Origin: Rapana venosa
Taxonomy: Eukaryota; Mollusca; Gastropoda; Neogastropoda; Muricidae
NCBI GenBank assembly: GCA_028751875.1
Contig: CM054140.1
Coordinates: 27,595,431 to 27,659,430 of the forward strand
Length of the DNA: 64,000 nt
Reading direction: 5' to 3'
Below the pieces are notes generated by a model. That model saw only the letters and a list, made by a program, of their open reading frames with translations, ran no database searches and was not told where the DNA came from. The position numbers and the translations under genes are program-made. Each line of letters starts with the position of its first letter. Within the stretch, counting starts at the first letter, position 1. Positions 10,090-22,584 of this stretch are shown in pieces.

Positions 10090-11141
10090 ATACACACACA
10101 CACACACACACACAACACTCACACACACACACACAAACATTAAACACACAAACATACACACACACACATACACACACACACACACACAACATACTACACA
10201 CCATAACTACACACACCACAACATTACACACACATACAACATACACACACATACATTACACACACATAAAAAATACACACCATACACACACATTACACAC
10301 ACACTTACCACACTCACACACACACATAAACACACATCATACACACACATAAAAACCCCATACACACACAACATACACACACACACACAACATACACACA
10401 CACACGCACACATCATACACACCACATAACACACAATACACACACACACATACACACACACATACACACCACATACACACACATACACACACACATACAC
10501 TCACACACACACATACACACACAAATACACTCACATACACACACTTACAACACACATAGGAAAACACACTACACACACATACACACACAAACACCACACA
10601 TATGCACACATAACATTCCACACCACACACATATACAAAAACCATTACACCACACACACATTCACCACACACACATACACATACACACACACACACATAC
10701 ATACACACACAACACCACACACTTACACACACATACATAACAACACACACATAAAATACACACACACATACATACACACACACACACAAATACCACATAC
10801 ACACAATACAAACACACACACCATTAATCCACACACACACATACACCACATACATACACACACTTACTTAGACACACACACATACAAACAAATACACTCA
10901 CACATACACACACTTACATAGCCACACACACTACACACACATTAACTCACACCACACACACACTCACACACACACGTACACACACACTTACACACACATA
11001 CACTCAACATACATACACACACACACACAACTATCACACATACATACACAACACACACACACACACACACACAAACACAAACACCACACACAACACACAT
11101 ACACACACACTCACGCACACACACACTCACACACACTCACA
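10090..11141 (+). repeat. About 1-kb imperfect CA / TACACA array
   Basis: Almost all of this stretch is CA dinucleotide repeats interspersed with TACA, ATACAC, CTCACA and similar variants. Long frames (poly C-V on the minus strand, T-H on the plus strand) arise from the repeat and are not genes. CA/TG arrays of this size can adopt Z-DNA. Confidence 0.95.
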
Positions 11142-11296
11142 CCTTAAAAAAATACTTGTTGTCTCACTGTGTGAGAAAAAATAAAACTCGGCTGGAATAG
11201 CGTATATAAGCCGCAAGATAAACTGATCAGTGCAACTCCCGTCAGAGACACGTTATGTTGACAAGGAGAACAGACAGACAGTATGACAAAACTTAC

Positions 11297-11347
11297 CTTA
11301 TGCTCAGGTGATAGGTCCCAAGCTGGCACCAGTTCCTGGTAAAAGCA
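11297..11347 (-). other. Possible small exon of an unrecognised gene
   Basis: On the minus strand a 51-base open segment (17 codons, CFYQELVPAWDLSPEHK) is bounded by TTTACGCAG upstream and GTAAGTTTTG downstream, a near-ideal donor. I do not recognise the peptide. No partner exons are visible, and the region 11,350-12,400 holds nothing else I can support. The splice sites may be chance. Confidence 0.2.
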
Positions 11348-12399
11348 CTGCGTAAAGACATGTGCAGGGCTGGTGCAGCAAACAAAGAAGGAAAATCCAA
11401 TTCAATGGGCAGTACTTGAATAAAAGCAGATCTGGCAGCAAATGACGTTCAAGAATTGTGATCTGACGTCAAACACACCCATTTTTAGGCTACAAGAAAA
11501 ATACCGAGTTCCAAAAAGACAGAAAAATGAACATCAAGACATGCCACAAGTGGAGATTTCTTCAACGACTCTGTCATGAAGGGGTGTCAATGCTGACAGA
11601 TGGGTTTCACTATGGTTTTATCATGGTTGTCCTGTAAAGCCCTCAAACTGAAGTGTTACAAATACTTTGGACACAGCAATTCAACTGACAACCTGTGGAT
11701 ACTATTGTCGTCCACTGTGTATTAATGACATCTAGACCTATGACCCAAGAAGAGTAGCAAGAAATACATCGACTGTATAAAATAGTTTAGTTGTGGACCA
11801 CCCTAGAACAAGATAGTAGCCAGCTAAGATTGCCCCTGTTCGTTAGACCCCTAACCTTAATGTGAGAGGGGACTTTTTAATGCATTGATAAGTGACGAAT
11901 TCATGCTGTTGCTATTGTTTTCTATAGTTCACCACTCCAACCTTCCACTAACACAGGGCTTTAAAGGATGGTCTGCACCCCTCACCGGAGAGGATCCAGT
12001 GTGCTGGCAGTCAACGTGGGCAGACCACGTTCTCGTCAGCTTTTAATGGCAGGACTCAGGAAGGACAAGAGACACCCAGTCTGCAATCACACAGCTGGAA
12101 TTCCAGCATTCTCCAGTCTTGCTACAGTTGGAGACAGGGGCCCCTGGATGGAAAATGTAGGGTATTTTGGAGAATGGTTTTGAATGAACGTTTTATTGTA
12201 CTGATTGACAAAACTGTTAGGATTTAATTAGAGTAACCATGTAGATTCTGTATCAATTTGGCTTTCACTTTCTGATCGTCTCGTCTATTGCATTGATTAG
12301 TCTATTGGTATAGTTGTAGCTCACTATCTTGAATTGTTTTCTTTATTATTGATCTATTAATTTATGACTTACTTAAGTTCTTTTTTATTCTTTCTTCAA

Positions 12400-15326
12400 A
12401 ATGGTACAACAATGTCCAGTAAAAAATATTGCAGAGGAACTTGCGATCGGTGATGACCTAACCTACACTTCTTATTCACCACCTCTTCCACAGTCAGTTA
12501 CCAAATATAGTTTTAGTCATTGAATGTCAGTCAAAGCAATTTGACTAGGACTGGAAAAAATTTTTATTATCCACCATTCATGAAAAACGTAATTGAGTGA
12601 TAAGGACAGATAAAAACCGCCATATTCATCCGTGAAGATTTTGTAGTATAGTTCATGTAAATCACCAGGCACCATCTTCTATATTGATCTATATTCCTGT
12701 GTAGCAATGTAAAAGTCAATATTCATCTCATCCATAAATGTTGGTTTCTGTATATCTCCCTTAAAGGTCCAAATGAGGAAAATACATGAATGGATTCGAC
12801 ATTTGCAAGATTCAAATAAAAGTGGATAGTCGTTGGAACTTTAATGCTCACTATCCTTTTGGGATAAAGGCACAGCACCTCAATAACTAGCAAGAGATTT
12901 GTGAAAAACATAGTAGATTAATGCCTTTATTTTTAAATGATGGTAATGTAACCAGATCCCAGATATTGCTAGTCATAGGGAAGTGCCATTGAATTGTCTT
13001 TCATTTCTTCTGTGCTTGCTCCAAAATTGTAAATGGAACACACACCAACACATTCGGGAGTGATCAACTTTCCAATTTAATTACCCTTAATGACCACTTA
13101 GTGGAAATAGTATTGATAAAGAGGATATATCCTCCCCTAACTAACTAATACCCAAATTTAATTTTGATCTTGCGACTGGATATAAAATTTAATACTGTTT
13201 AGTAAATACAGAACGCATTAAAGATGATGATGTCGACATTTTTACAAAAAATTTACAGTACAGTATTTTACAAGTGCTGCTGGTTCAATTCCAAATTTAA
13301 TCTTTAAAAAACTCAACAAACATTAATGTAATATTTGGTTGGAATGATTTTCTTGTCAGAAAGCTGTAATGAAAAAAAGAAAAATATAAAAACTATAATA
13401 AAAGAGCGCAATGAAAAAATCATCTTTAATAAAGAGCAAACTCTGGCATGCAACGGGTTATATAGCACAAGCTCAAGCGCCGTTTTGAGTTAGTTTCTGT
13501 ACAAAAAGGACGCTTTTCAAACTTATACAGATTCTTAAAAAGGTGTGGAAAAAATTCAATGATATGAAAAATGGTGTTTGTTTACAGAATTGTACGATCA
13601 AAATACCATGAAAAAGAAATTCTTTCTGAATTCTGAAAAAGCTGAAATTTTCGTAACATATGTTTGATGTTTCTAAGAGTACTCAAAACCGTTTCCAGAG
13701 AATCTAAAACGTTTAGAAAAATGATGTACAGAAGGGACGAATACTTTAGATCCAGAATGAGTTAATTACACAATATGTGAATGCCCCCATTACGTTGCAA
13801 GAAGTTAAGAGATGTATCTTCTCTCTTCCAACTGAAAAACATCAGTGGGTAGATTCAATATCAAATGAAATTACTAAGGCTATCTCCCTCATAATTGGCT
13901 ACTTCTGTTGTTAGATCATTCTTAAACGCTGCTGGTTCATGAGTCATGCTCGATTGTGGTAACATTCTTATTTTTGGTTACCAGTATTAAGCAAAGGTAA
14001 GAATCACCAGCGATAAGAATATCTATAGACATGGCATTAAGTCACATCAGGGAAGTGATGGAAAAAATATAATCTTTACAGACTGATATTTTGTGATAAA
14101 AATAAAATTATACCGTAAATCAGGCAGGTTTTCGTAAGGGTAGATCAACAGTTGATCATTTGTTATAAACTAACCACACGAGTTAATATCAGTTTTGGCT
14201 CGAAGAAGAATGTACTTGCCACATTTTTTGACGTACATAAGGCTTATGATCATTTTTTTGGTGTTGGCATGAGAGTTGCTTTACAACTGAAATCTATTGG
14301 TCTTTCTGGCAGTATGACTTCTATATTAAAAGCTTTTGTCCAGAAAGAATATTTTCAAGCTAAAAGTTGGAGAATTATTATTCTACATCAAGATGCACCA
14401 GTCATGTAAATTGGTATCCCACACAATGTTCAGTAATATCACCTTATCGATTCAAAATTTTAACTGTATTTCTTCCTAAACTTTTATCAAGTATGTGTAT
14501 TGTACAATATGCTGTATATATAAGTATGTGGATGGATGTTACGTGAAAAAGAAAAAAAACACCCAAGCAAGGCAGTTAAAATTTTAATCAAAAAGTATAT
14601 CAAAAGAAATGTACAACTTTAGGTGGGTATCTTTTGAGTTGGTTTTTCACTTTCCCCTGAAAAAAAACACCTTGTCCTCTTAATAATGGTGTTGACCCAC
14701 AAAAGTTTCTACAAAATTTATTCGAATAAATGGCAGAAGTCTTGTATCAAACACAGCAGTGAGTTCTTAGGAGTATCCTCACTTCTAAGTTAACGTGGAA
14801 GTAAACATATTGAATATATGGCAACTAAGCTAAGAAAAGTAATTAACTTCTTAAAAGTTACCAGTTAAACAAACCATTGGGAACAAAATATTACTGTATT
14901 AAATGAATCTGTCTTGTCCCTTGTTGCGATCACGACTGTATTATGGACAAGAAGTGATTTTTTCAGGCTCCAAATTATTTGATTAATATATCTGAGTCTT
15001 GATTGTAAAGCATTCGACTTGCTTCTAGGTGTACAGCTCACGCCTCAACTCTAGGCACATATTAGAAGTAGGAGTTTACCTTAAATGAATATCGAACAAC
15101 TTGCTTGTTTGTGTGGGCAAAAAATATGTTTCTAAGAAGTTACTACAAATGACAGCAATGTGGAAAATGAAGTCCATATTAATGTCTGACATTCACTTTC
15201 GGAAAAGAGCAAGAACTATCAGCTCGCTTATTACAATTAATACTTACACTTCTCCCCTTTTTAAACATTCAGAACTTAATCTAAATGAGTTAGCAAAATC
15301 AGTACAGTCAGCTCCCTACCCACCTT
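12400..15326 (+). mobile_element. Decayed non-LTR retrotransposon (Jockey/I-like), left part: endonuclease tail and reverse transcriptase
   Basis: Six-frame reading gives pieces of one LINE protein in order. A weak endonuclease end, like a GDFNAHYPFW block, lies near 12,825-12,855. An RT finger motif (NQAGFRKGRSTVDHL) is at about 14,117-14,161, and the first catalytic aspartate block (ATFFDVHKAYD) at 14,219-14,251. A degenerate YADD equivalent (KYVDG) is near 14,523. The post-RT stretch SKLTWK and EYMATKLRKVINFLK follows at 14,785-14,865, then SLDCKAFDLLLGVQ at 14,998-15,038. Frameshifts and stops are frequent, so it is inactive. The frame is interrupted at 15,326 by another element and resumes at 18,539. 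The left boundary is uncertain. Confidence 0.75.
15316..15326 (+). repeat. Target-site duplication, left copy
   Basis: CTACCCACCTT at 15,316-15,326 is repeated exactly at 18,528-18,538. The two copies bracket the minus-strand LINE, as expected of target-primed reverse transcription. Confidence 0.8.
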
Positions 15327-18300
15327 CATCATCATCATTAGCCATTACACCCAGCGGTGTGTAGGGCAGCTAACCAAAGCGATTTCCACCCTTGCCTATT
15401 CTGAGCCAACCTAGTCAATGATCCACAAGAGTGCGCACTGGCACTTCATCTCACTTTATACCCGTTCTTTCCACGTTGCTTTTGTCTTCCTTTCTTCTTC
15501 TTCCTGTGGGCGTCCAGTGCTATGCTGTTCTTGTGATTTAATCTGTGGGTCTATTCGGAGGATGTGCCCAATCCACTTCTCCGTTCGGTCTGGTTTTTAT
15601 GGTTCCCATGTTCTTCTTGCTGCTTATCCGTAGTAGGTTTCATGGAGATCTTCTATGGCCAAAAAAATACGGAGAATTCTTCGCAGGCATAATGGTGTGG
15701 AAGGATAGAAGTTTGGTAAGTTCCCTTCCGACATCCTACAGCACATCAGAACCGTTACAGGAGCGTAGAACACAAAACAGCTCTGTATCGCTTAAGCTTG
15801 GTCGTTGGTGCAGTACTGAGTTGATCTCCAGATATTGTTCATCTCCCTAAACACATTACTGGCCTTGCCAGTTGTTGTGGATGTCTACTTTTGTGCCGCC
15901 CTCTGTTTTGATGATGCTGCCAAAGGTTTGTGAACTTGTCTGTCTGGCGCAGGTCTATTTCCTTCACTTTCACAGGGGCTGGTGTGTTCCACATTGAGCG
16001 TACATTGTCTCCGTTTTCTGGGTGCTAATACGAAGCCCCACTTGCTGTCCGAATGTTGGAGTCTGCTTTGGTCTTCTCCTGGATATGTTGGTGTGTGTGG
16101 GACAGAGAGCAAGGTCATCCGCAAAGTCAAGTTCGTCTAGTGTTGAGACAGGCTCAGCGAATCCCTCTTGGGTGTCTTCGGTCGTATGCCTAATACCCAA
16201 TCAATGGCAGATTGAAGAGATCTGCTGACATCCAACATCCTTGTCTTACTCAGTCTGACTTCGAAGACAGTGTTGCGATGGCCCACTCAGAGATTGAAGT
16301 TGTATAGAAGCTTTTGATAAAGGTGTTACCAGTTTCGTGGCGATGAATAGTTCGATGGATTACTCCAAAGGCTGTCTCTGTGTTATTGCTGTCAAATGCC
16401 ATTTCGAAGTCCACAAAATTCACATACAGTTGTCTTTGCACTCTGGTGCACTGTTCGATGATGTTTTGAGCGTGAATATCTGGTCTATACTCCTCGTTGC
16501 TTACTGAAACCTGCTTGTTCTTTCCTCAGAGCATCGTCCCACAGGTCTGATATTCTTTCTGATGATGACCTTGGCCAGTATCTTGCTGGCCAGACAAAGA
16601 GTGATTTCACCTCCAGTTGTTGCAGTTGCCTCAGGGTCCTTTCTTGGGATTTTGACTATCACTCCTTTGGGCCAACATCAGGTACTTTTTCGTTTTCCAT
16701 CAGCTGTGAACAGTGGTTGCTGTATGTCAGCTGCTAGTTCAGAATCTGCCTTGTACAGTTCGGCACCAAGGTTGTCTGGGCCTGGTGACTTGCCGTTTTG
16801 TGAGTCTTGATGCAGCCACTTATTCTTTCCTTTTGTTGGGGGGTTGACGTCCAATGTCTAAGTCTTTTGTGTTCTGGGATGTCGGCTGTCTCGTCAGGTG
16901 GTGGTTCGGTTGAGAACGTCTGAAGTGTTCAGACCTTATTTCTTATTGCTCTTTATATGTTGTAAACAGTTTCCATTGTAAGTCCCATGATTGGTCCCCA
17001 AGCGTCCTCTTAAATTTGTTGCATATTCTTGTTGATCTTGTAGACTCTCCCTTGATCTCTTGGCCGCCCCCTCTTTCTGCATCAGCTGCCAGTGGTACAT
17101 GGTTCTCTCCGTGCGAGGGTCTCTTCACTTTCCTGTGTGCCTCTCTGTGCAACTCTTCTGCTCTCTTCGTAGCCGTGGAGACTTTACTTGCAGAAATCTT
17201 CTTATGGTCTCTCTTCTTTCTTTGATGGCATCGAGGGTCTCTGGTTGGATCCAGTCATGTTGAGTTCTTATTCTTTTGGATGGCCGTGTTGTCCTTGATG
17301 CTCTCATTGTACAAGTCTTACAGATCTGCTTCCATTGTGTTATATATGTCATGCTGTTCTGTCATGTTCTGCAGGACGTGGAATCTGTTCATCAGATCGT
17401 TGACGATGCAGGACTTCAGTTGGTGTCTCTACTTCGTTGGGGTCTTCAAAATCGCGATTGATGTGGATGGTCTCTGTGTTTTTCTTCAGTTTCTTCTGGA
17501 TGTGTGCTGTCACAGGTGATGATCGCTCCGACATCCGCACTTCGCTTGGTTCTCACTTAAGAAGAGATCTTTCTCCATTAACCATTGATCATCGGAGGGT
17601 CAAATCTGGTTCATATCTCTCCCATTCGGCGACGCCCAAGTCAGCTTGTGATGTCCCGGTGCATGAAGAGGGTCCCTCTATCACTAGTTGTTCATGGCGC
17701 AGAAACTCCACAAGTTCTCCCCGTTTTCATTTTCTGTTCCCCACCAGTGTTTTCACTTGACTCTCTATTGCGGTGGTGTCACTTCGACCTTTGCATTGAG
17801 GTCCCCATTGATGACGATGAGGTCATGGCGTGGGGCTTTCTCTGTCTTGTCTGCAGCTGTGGTAGAAGTCATCTTTGCTTAATCGTTGCTGTTGTTGGTT
17901 GGTGCGTTGCATGGATGATGGTGATGTTGATGTGCCTTTCCCTTCAGGCTCGCACTCATTAGTCTGCCTGTTGATGGCTTCACTCCATAAGCCTCGCTCA
18001 ACGCCTTTCTTGAGGATGATGGGCAAATCCTCGTTGGTTGCTGGTCGTCATCTCTCCCAGAGTATGAGGACGGTTTATACCGGTGCGTGGTTCTCATTCT
18101 CCAGATCCAGTCCAATCTACTCTCGCCTTACTCCTAGGCATGGAGGTTGATTATTATCATCTTAATGTTTCCTGTGCAGCTTGCCCGTCTATGACATCGT
18201 CCTCACGTTCCATGTCCTAGTCTGATCTGGTTCTTGGTGGTGTTCAGTCTTCCCTTATCCCTGCTGGTAGTTTCCTATCGGCTTGGCAACAGCATTTCTT

Positions 18301-18527
18301 ACGAGTATCACTGGGACTCGGGGAGGTCCTTCGCCGCAAAAGTATAGGTTTTCTTTGTGCTGTTTCTGTAATGTCTTTTTTTACGGGACTGAGTTGGTAG
18401 CCCGTGTGCCAAACCCCAAATTGGAGGTAGGGTACACGTTGTCGCCTATTCGAATGCCTGGTTGGAGGCAGGGATATATTCTTGCAATGCTCGCTTTGTA
18501 GCATACCCCGGGGTCCAAACGGGGGGA
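15327..18527 (-). mobile_element. Non-LTR retrotransposon, endonuclease plus reverse transcriptase, decayed but near full length, nested
   Basis: On the minus strand an AP-endonuclease begins with WNVRTM (about 18,215-18,198). It runs through an NGDLNAKV block (about 17,812-17,789) and an SDHHLVT-like site near 17,530. RT follows, with LRKEQAGF (about 16,530-16,507), YVNFVDFEMAFDS (about 16,430-16,390) and LDFADDLAL (about 16,136-16,110), which carries the catalytic Asp pair. The C-terminus includes WTPTGRRRK near 15,510 and WRSLVAALHATGC-like residues near 15,380. It ends in a (TGA)n tail at 15,339-15,327. Many frameshifts and stops are present. The protein type is the widespread one often mis-annotated as craniofacial development protein 2; I cannot assign the clade. 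The element is flanked by CTACCCACCTT on both sides. Confidence 0.85.
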
Positions 18528-18538
18528 CTACCCACCTT
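18528..18538 (+). repeat. Target-site duplication, right copy
   Basis: This is the exact second copy of CTACCCACCTT. Removing the inserted element plus one copy rejoins the protein frame of the older retrotransposon at Tyr-Pro-Pro|Trp. Confidence 0.8.
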
Positions 18539-19520
18539 GGGAACTTTTAAAAGCTCATTTTGACATTAATCATTCTTCGTAGAAATGCTGAAAATATTAA
18601 CATTTTCTTACATCGCTAGTAAAGAACATATTAAACTATTTATCAGATCCATTCTCAAATCTATTTATGGATGGGTCAGTTTCTAAATTCTATGAGGCTG
18701 GTGCGGCTTTCGTTATTTCTCTTTAAAAGTAGAACGAGCTGTCAATCTGGGAAAAATAAATCTATATTTTCAAATGAGCTAACTGCTAAAGTGTGGCACT
18801 GTATTATGTACTTGACTTCAATAAGGCATTTAAACATACTTTTGTGTGTTGATTTCTAAATATGTTTTACATGCTTTAAAAAATTCAACTTTAAAGTAAG
18901 AAAAGACTCAATCTTTGAATCAGGCATCTGGTACACTTTAATTAGAAGAGTTTAGTACTATTACTTTCTGTTGGGTTCCTTAACACAATGGTATCTTTTT
19001 AATGAAAAGTTGACAGTCTTGCAAAATATGGAGCGAGAAATAAAAACAGTTCTTTTGTGGAAATAACCGTTGCCTTATCTCTGCATGAGGGATACCGTTG
19101 CTACAAAACACGTTGCTGGAAGCACTTCAGAAAGAAAATATATGATTCTGGCTATTGTATTTTATATTGCTGTACAAGCAATTTTGTAGGAATTTCGGAA
19201 TGCTGTTCATTTCTAACATAGGTTGTGGTTGGATAATCGTAAGAAATATGTTATCCCTTATGTTCAGATTTAAACTAAATGCTTTCAGGACAAATACGTG
19301 AAAGATGTAAAACTGTATTTGTGGAGGAGAAGATTTCCAATAGTCTTTTATTTTTTATTGTGACATAGTAATGCATTTTTACATGCTATACCGGTTATCA
19401 ACTGGATCACGATTTTTGTCTCAACCATCGTTACTGTTGGACATTGGTTAGGATTGATAAGAAGTACGATAATTCGTTTTTGTAGTTTGTTAAAGTTAGT
19501 TTTTAATAAAGTAACGTTAC
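18539..19520 (+). mobile_element. Right part of the Jockey/I-like retrotransposon: RNase H and C-terminal knuckle
   Basis: Reading resumes with WELLKAHFDINHSS. RNase H-like FMDGSVSKFYEAGAAFVIS follows at 18,665-18,720, with the first metal-binding Asp in the position of the usual TDGS motif. ELTAKVWHCIMYL and HLNILLCVDF lie at 18,777-18,858, and VDSLAKYGARNKN near 19,008-19,046. A CICGGEDF-like zinc-knuckle remnant is near 19,310-19,335. It is broken by stops and frameshifts. The 3' end is probably near 19,515, after AATAAAGTAACG. Confidence 0.7.
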
Positions 19521-19617
19521 CTGACACTTTTCTATTATTGTTTGCGTTCTCTTGTTTAGATTACTTTTTTTCCGTCTAAAATCATAAAGTGAATAGACGT
19601 TAAATGAAGATATAATA

Positions 19618-19975
19618 ATACACCACACCCACACACTCACACATACACACACACACACTACACCCACACCACACACACTCACTCACACAACACTTCACAC
19701 ACACCACACTCACACACAATCACTCACACACACACACCCCCCCTCTCCCTCCACACACACCACACACACACGCAACACACATACTCACACACACACACAC
19801 TCCAACCACCATACACACACTCACAACATTAAAACCCCCCCCCCAACACAAACACACTCACACCCACTCACAATCACCCCCACCACAACCACCCACTCCA
19901 CTACACACAATCACACACACTCACACATATCACCCCCTCCCTCCCACACACACACACACCACAACACACACACCA
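19618..19975 (+). repeat. Imperfect CA array
   Basis: CACACA repeats interrupted by CTCACA, CACCACAC and CCCCCTC stretches. No coding content. Confidence 0.9.
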
Positions 19976-20149
19976 AAGTGATCCCACACAAATTGTAAAG
20001 CAAAACCGTCTCTTTATTAAATAGTTCCAGCAGATGATCTGTTGAGACAATGTGCAGTTCACAATCCTGAAGGAAGCGATAGGTACAAAACAATAAACCG
20101 TCGCATTTTAAAACAAAAACTCACACAAAAAATCTAATTTAAAAATAAT

Positions 20150-20270
20150 GCGTAATCTAGAGAAAAAAAAAAAGAAAAAGAAATGGGGGAAGAATGAGGG
20201 TGGTGGTGGCGGGCGGGGTGGGGGGGGAGGGGTTGGGCTGGAGGGAGGGGGAGTGGGGTGGCAAAATTCA
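20150..20270 (+). repeat. A-rich then G-rich low-complexity stretch
   Basis: A purine-only tract (AGAAAAAAAAAAAG) is followed by GGTGGTGGCGGGCGGGGTGG and GGGGGAGGGG. The G-runs could in principle form a G-quadruplex; nothing else supports a function. Confidence 0.7.
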
Positions 20271-20291
20271 GTCGTTAAACATCTTTAACGT

Positions 20292-20317
20292 TCACACACA
20301 CTCACACACACACATAT

Positions 20318-20356
<39 letters not shown>

Positions 20357-20389
20357 GTATATAATATATATTTATATAAAAAACTATAT

Positions 20390-20428
<39 letters not shown>
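20292..20428 (+). repeat. (CA)n followed by (TA)n
   Basis: A short CA run at 20,292-20,313 passes into two long TA runs (20,322-20,352 and 20,393-20,428) separated by a TA-rich spacer. Confidence 0.95.
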
Positions 20429-20432
<4 letters not shown>

Positions 20433-20519
20433 GGTTTAGGAGAATAAACGTACAAAAAAATGCAAATGAAACTAAAATAAAAAGAAGAAAGAAAGAAAGA
20501 AAAGAAAAAAACAAAAAAT

Positions 20520-21915
20520 GAAGCAAACAAACAAAAACCCTGCCAAAGACGTTAATGTATTTAGAAAACAACCAAAAACCCCTCCACCTAACGAAAGACC
20601 AAAACGCACACTTTTAAAAAAGGCTTTTAAAATGCCGGATAAAAGGCCAAAATTGAATCTGGACAAACAAAAAGTCTGACATCAGAAAAATATAAGAAGA
20701 TTTAAGATAGTTTGCAAAGGCAATAACTATTTCGGAAGCAAAACATTTCGGAAGCAATAAGCTGGACAGCAGAAAGAAGAATTGAAAGGGGGGGCAAAGA
20801 AACTTCTAAAAATACCATTGCAAAGGACAGTAGTAATGTATCCAGCAAGCAAACCTATGCCCAAAGGACAAGAATGAATGTAAAAATGACTCGAGATTGG
20901 CAAAGAGAAAAAAAGACGAAAATTAAATAAGTTATAAAAATTTTTTTTTTCTTAAACCAGTTTGCATAAGGCGCTAATATACATTAAAAATTAATAAAAC
21001 ATGTATAAGAAATCGAGCTAGAAAGAAAATCAGAGAAGGAGTAATTGCACGTTGTCGTTTGCTAGGGCAAACGTATTTAGTAGGGAAAACTAATCCAACA
21101 AAACTTAATGTAAAACTAATTGAATTGTCCTATATTGGCAGTAATGTATTTTAGCAAGCAGAAATACGGGGACAAGGCCCAATATGTTAAGAGGACGACT
21201 AAAATACCAAGAGAAAAAGACAAAAATGTGATAAAATAAGTTAATCTGATAAAAAATAGCTTGCAGAGTGTGGCAATAAGATATTCCTCTTGTTTAAAAA
21301 AAAATGGACTAGAAAAATGAAAAAGACTCTAAATTAATGTCCTCTGCAAAGGAATCTAGCGACCCCAAACATTATTTTAAAAAACTGCAAAGAAGAAGAT
21401 AAGGGTTTGCAAAGGCAATTATGTATTTAGGGAAGCGAAAAGAAATGAAAAAAAAACCTCTTTAAAATACTGGGAAAAGGCAATTATGCTATAAATACCA
21501 AGTAAACACACTGACAAACGACGAACATATGTTATAGATGACTTTGAAATGCTATAGAAAAACCAAAAGCATATTAGAAACTCTTTTTCTTTAAAACTTA
21601 AACATTAAGGGCTTGAAATGGCATGTAACATTTTTTTTTTTGCAAGAGATCTGACATAACAAAAAACCTCTGCAAAACAGACTTAGAATTTGTTGCCAAA
21701 GGCAATACATATGTTTTAGTCATAGTACAAAACACCAAAAAACAAAATATTGCAAAACAAGCTCTTAATAATATAATAGGCGAGCAAAGGCAATTCTAGT
21801 AAGTATTTAGTGCGCACAAAACTGACTATTGCAAAACAGTCTTTAAGATTAGCAGCATAAGGGAAATATACAGTATTTAGTGCGCACAAATATAGATCTA
21901 TGCAAAAAACACAAA
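20520..21915 (+). repeat. Old, diverged tandem repeat, core GCAAAGGCAATnnTGTATTTAG
   Basis: The core recurs at least a dozen times: near 20,541, 20,713, 20,818, 20,964, 21,060, 21,138, 21,262, 21,344, 21,407, 21,470, 21,690, 21,785 and 21,855. Clean neighbouring copies are 63-72 bp apart, and larger gaps look like multiples or indels. GTATTTAGTGCGCACAAA occurs twice, unchanged, near 21,807 and 21,877. The array is A-rich and non-coding. Confidence 0.6.
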
Positions 21916-22435
21916 TCCCATTAGAAATACCGTTACTGTACAAGGCATCAATATTTTTAGTAATGCAAAAAACTGAATATGCACAAAAAAACCCAATGTC
22001 TCCAGAAATTGAGTTACAAACGGCAAATAACGTCTTATAGCAAAAGAAATATTTGTGCCACAAAACTCAACAAAAGTGAACCCAAATAAGCAAACCCACA
22101 AGAAATCCAAGAAGAAAAAAATCCATTAATTAAACAAAAAAACATGATAGACAACAACATTGATGTCTATTGGCTTGAAGAATAAAGTCTATATTAGTTT
22201 AGTTTAGGAAGATGTTGGTTGACAAAACTTTTTTTTTACCTTTATGTATGCAATTTATTTAGTGACCTTTTATATTAAAATGTGACATGCAGTTTCGTAA
22301 GATAAGTGTCGAAATAATTCCTATTAATTTAAGATAGTTGTGTTGTGTAGCATTTGTAGCAATATTTTTATACTGTTTATTATACCACAGAAAATAGTTC
22401 TTTTTATGTTAATGTGGGTTTTTTTTCCACAGCCC

Positions 22436-22508
22436 CCTCACCCCCTTCACCACCCCCGCTCCCCCCTCCCCCCCCCCCCCCCCTTCCCCCCCCCTCCCCC
22501 CCCACCCC
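22436..22508 (+). repeat. Poly-C rich tract
   Basis: C-runs broken by single T or A residues. The minus strand is G-rich, so frames here are repeat artefacts. 21,915-22,435 is AT-rich without recognisable features. Confidence 0.85.
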
Positions 22509-22584
22509 ATACCTCCCAAAAAGGATTTTATAAAAAAAGCAAAGACACTTCCCATAATGAATACAATAACACGTTGGATGAGAG

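Noticed and set aside
10207..11136. Long minus-strand frames (up to 174 codons) rich in Cys and Val
   Set aside because: They are translations of the CA/TG array. There are no start context, domain or non-repeat residues.
11968..12183. MOSC-domain (YiiM-like) protein start, from the peptide VLAVNVGRPR
   Set aside because: Only about ten residues fit. The rest of the 71-codon frame does not follow the family and no further exon is visible.
15101..18504. Numerous plus-strand frames of 60-125 codons
   Set aside because: They are shadows of the minus-strand retrotransposon, whose EN and RT motifs read on the other strand.
20160..20270. G-quadruplex-forming regulatory element
   Set aside because: G-runs are present, but there is no gene or promoter nearby to regulate. 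It is listed only as low-complexity sequence.
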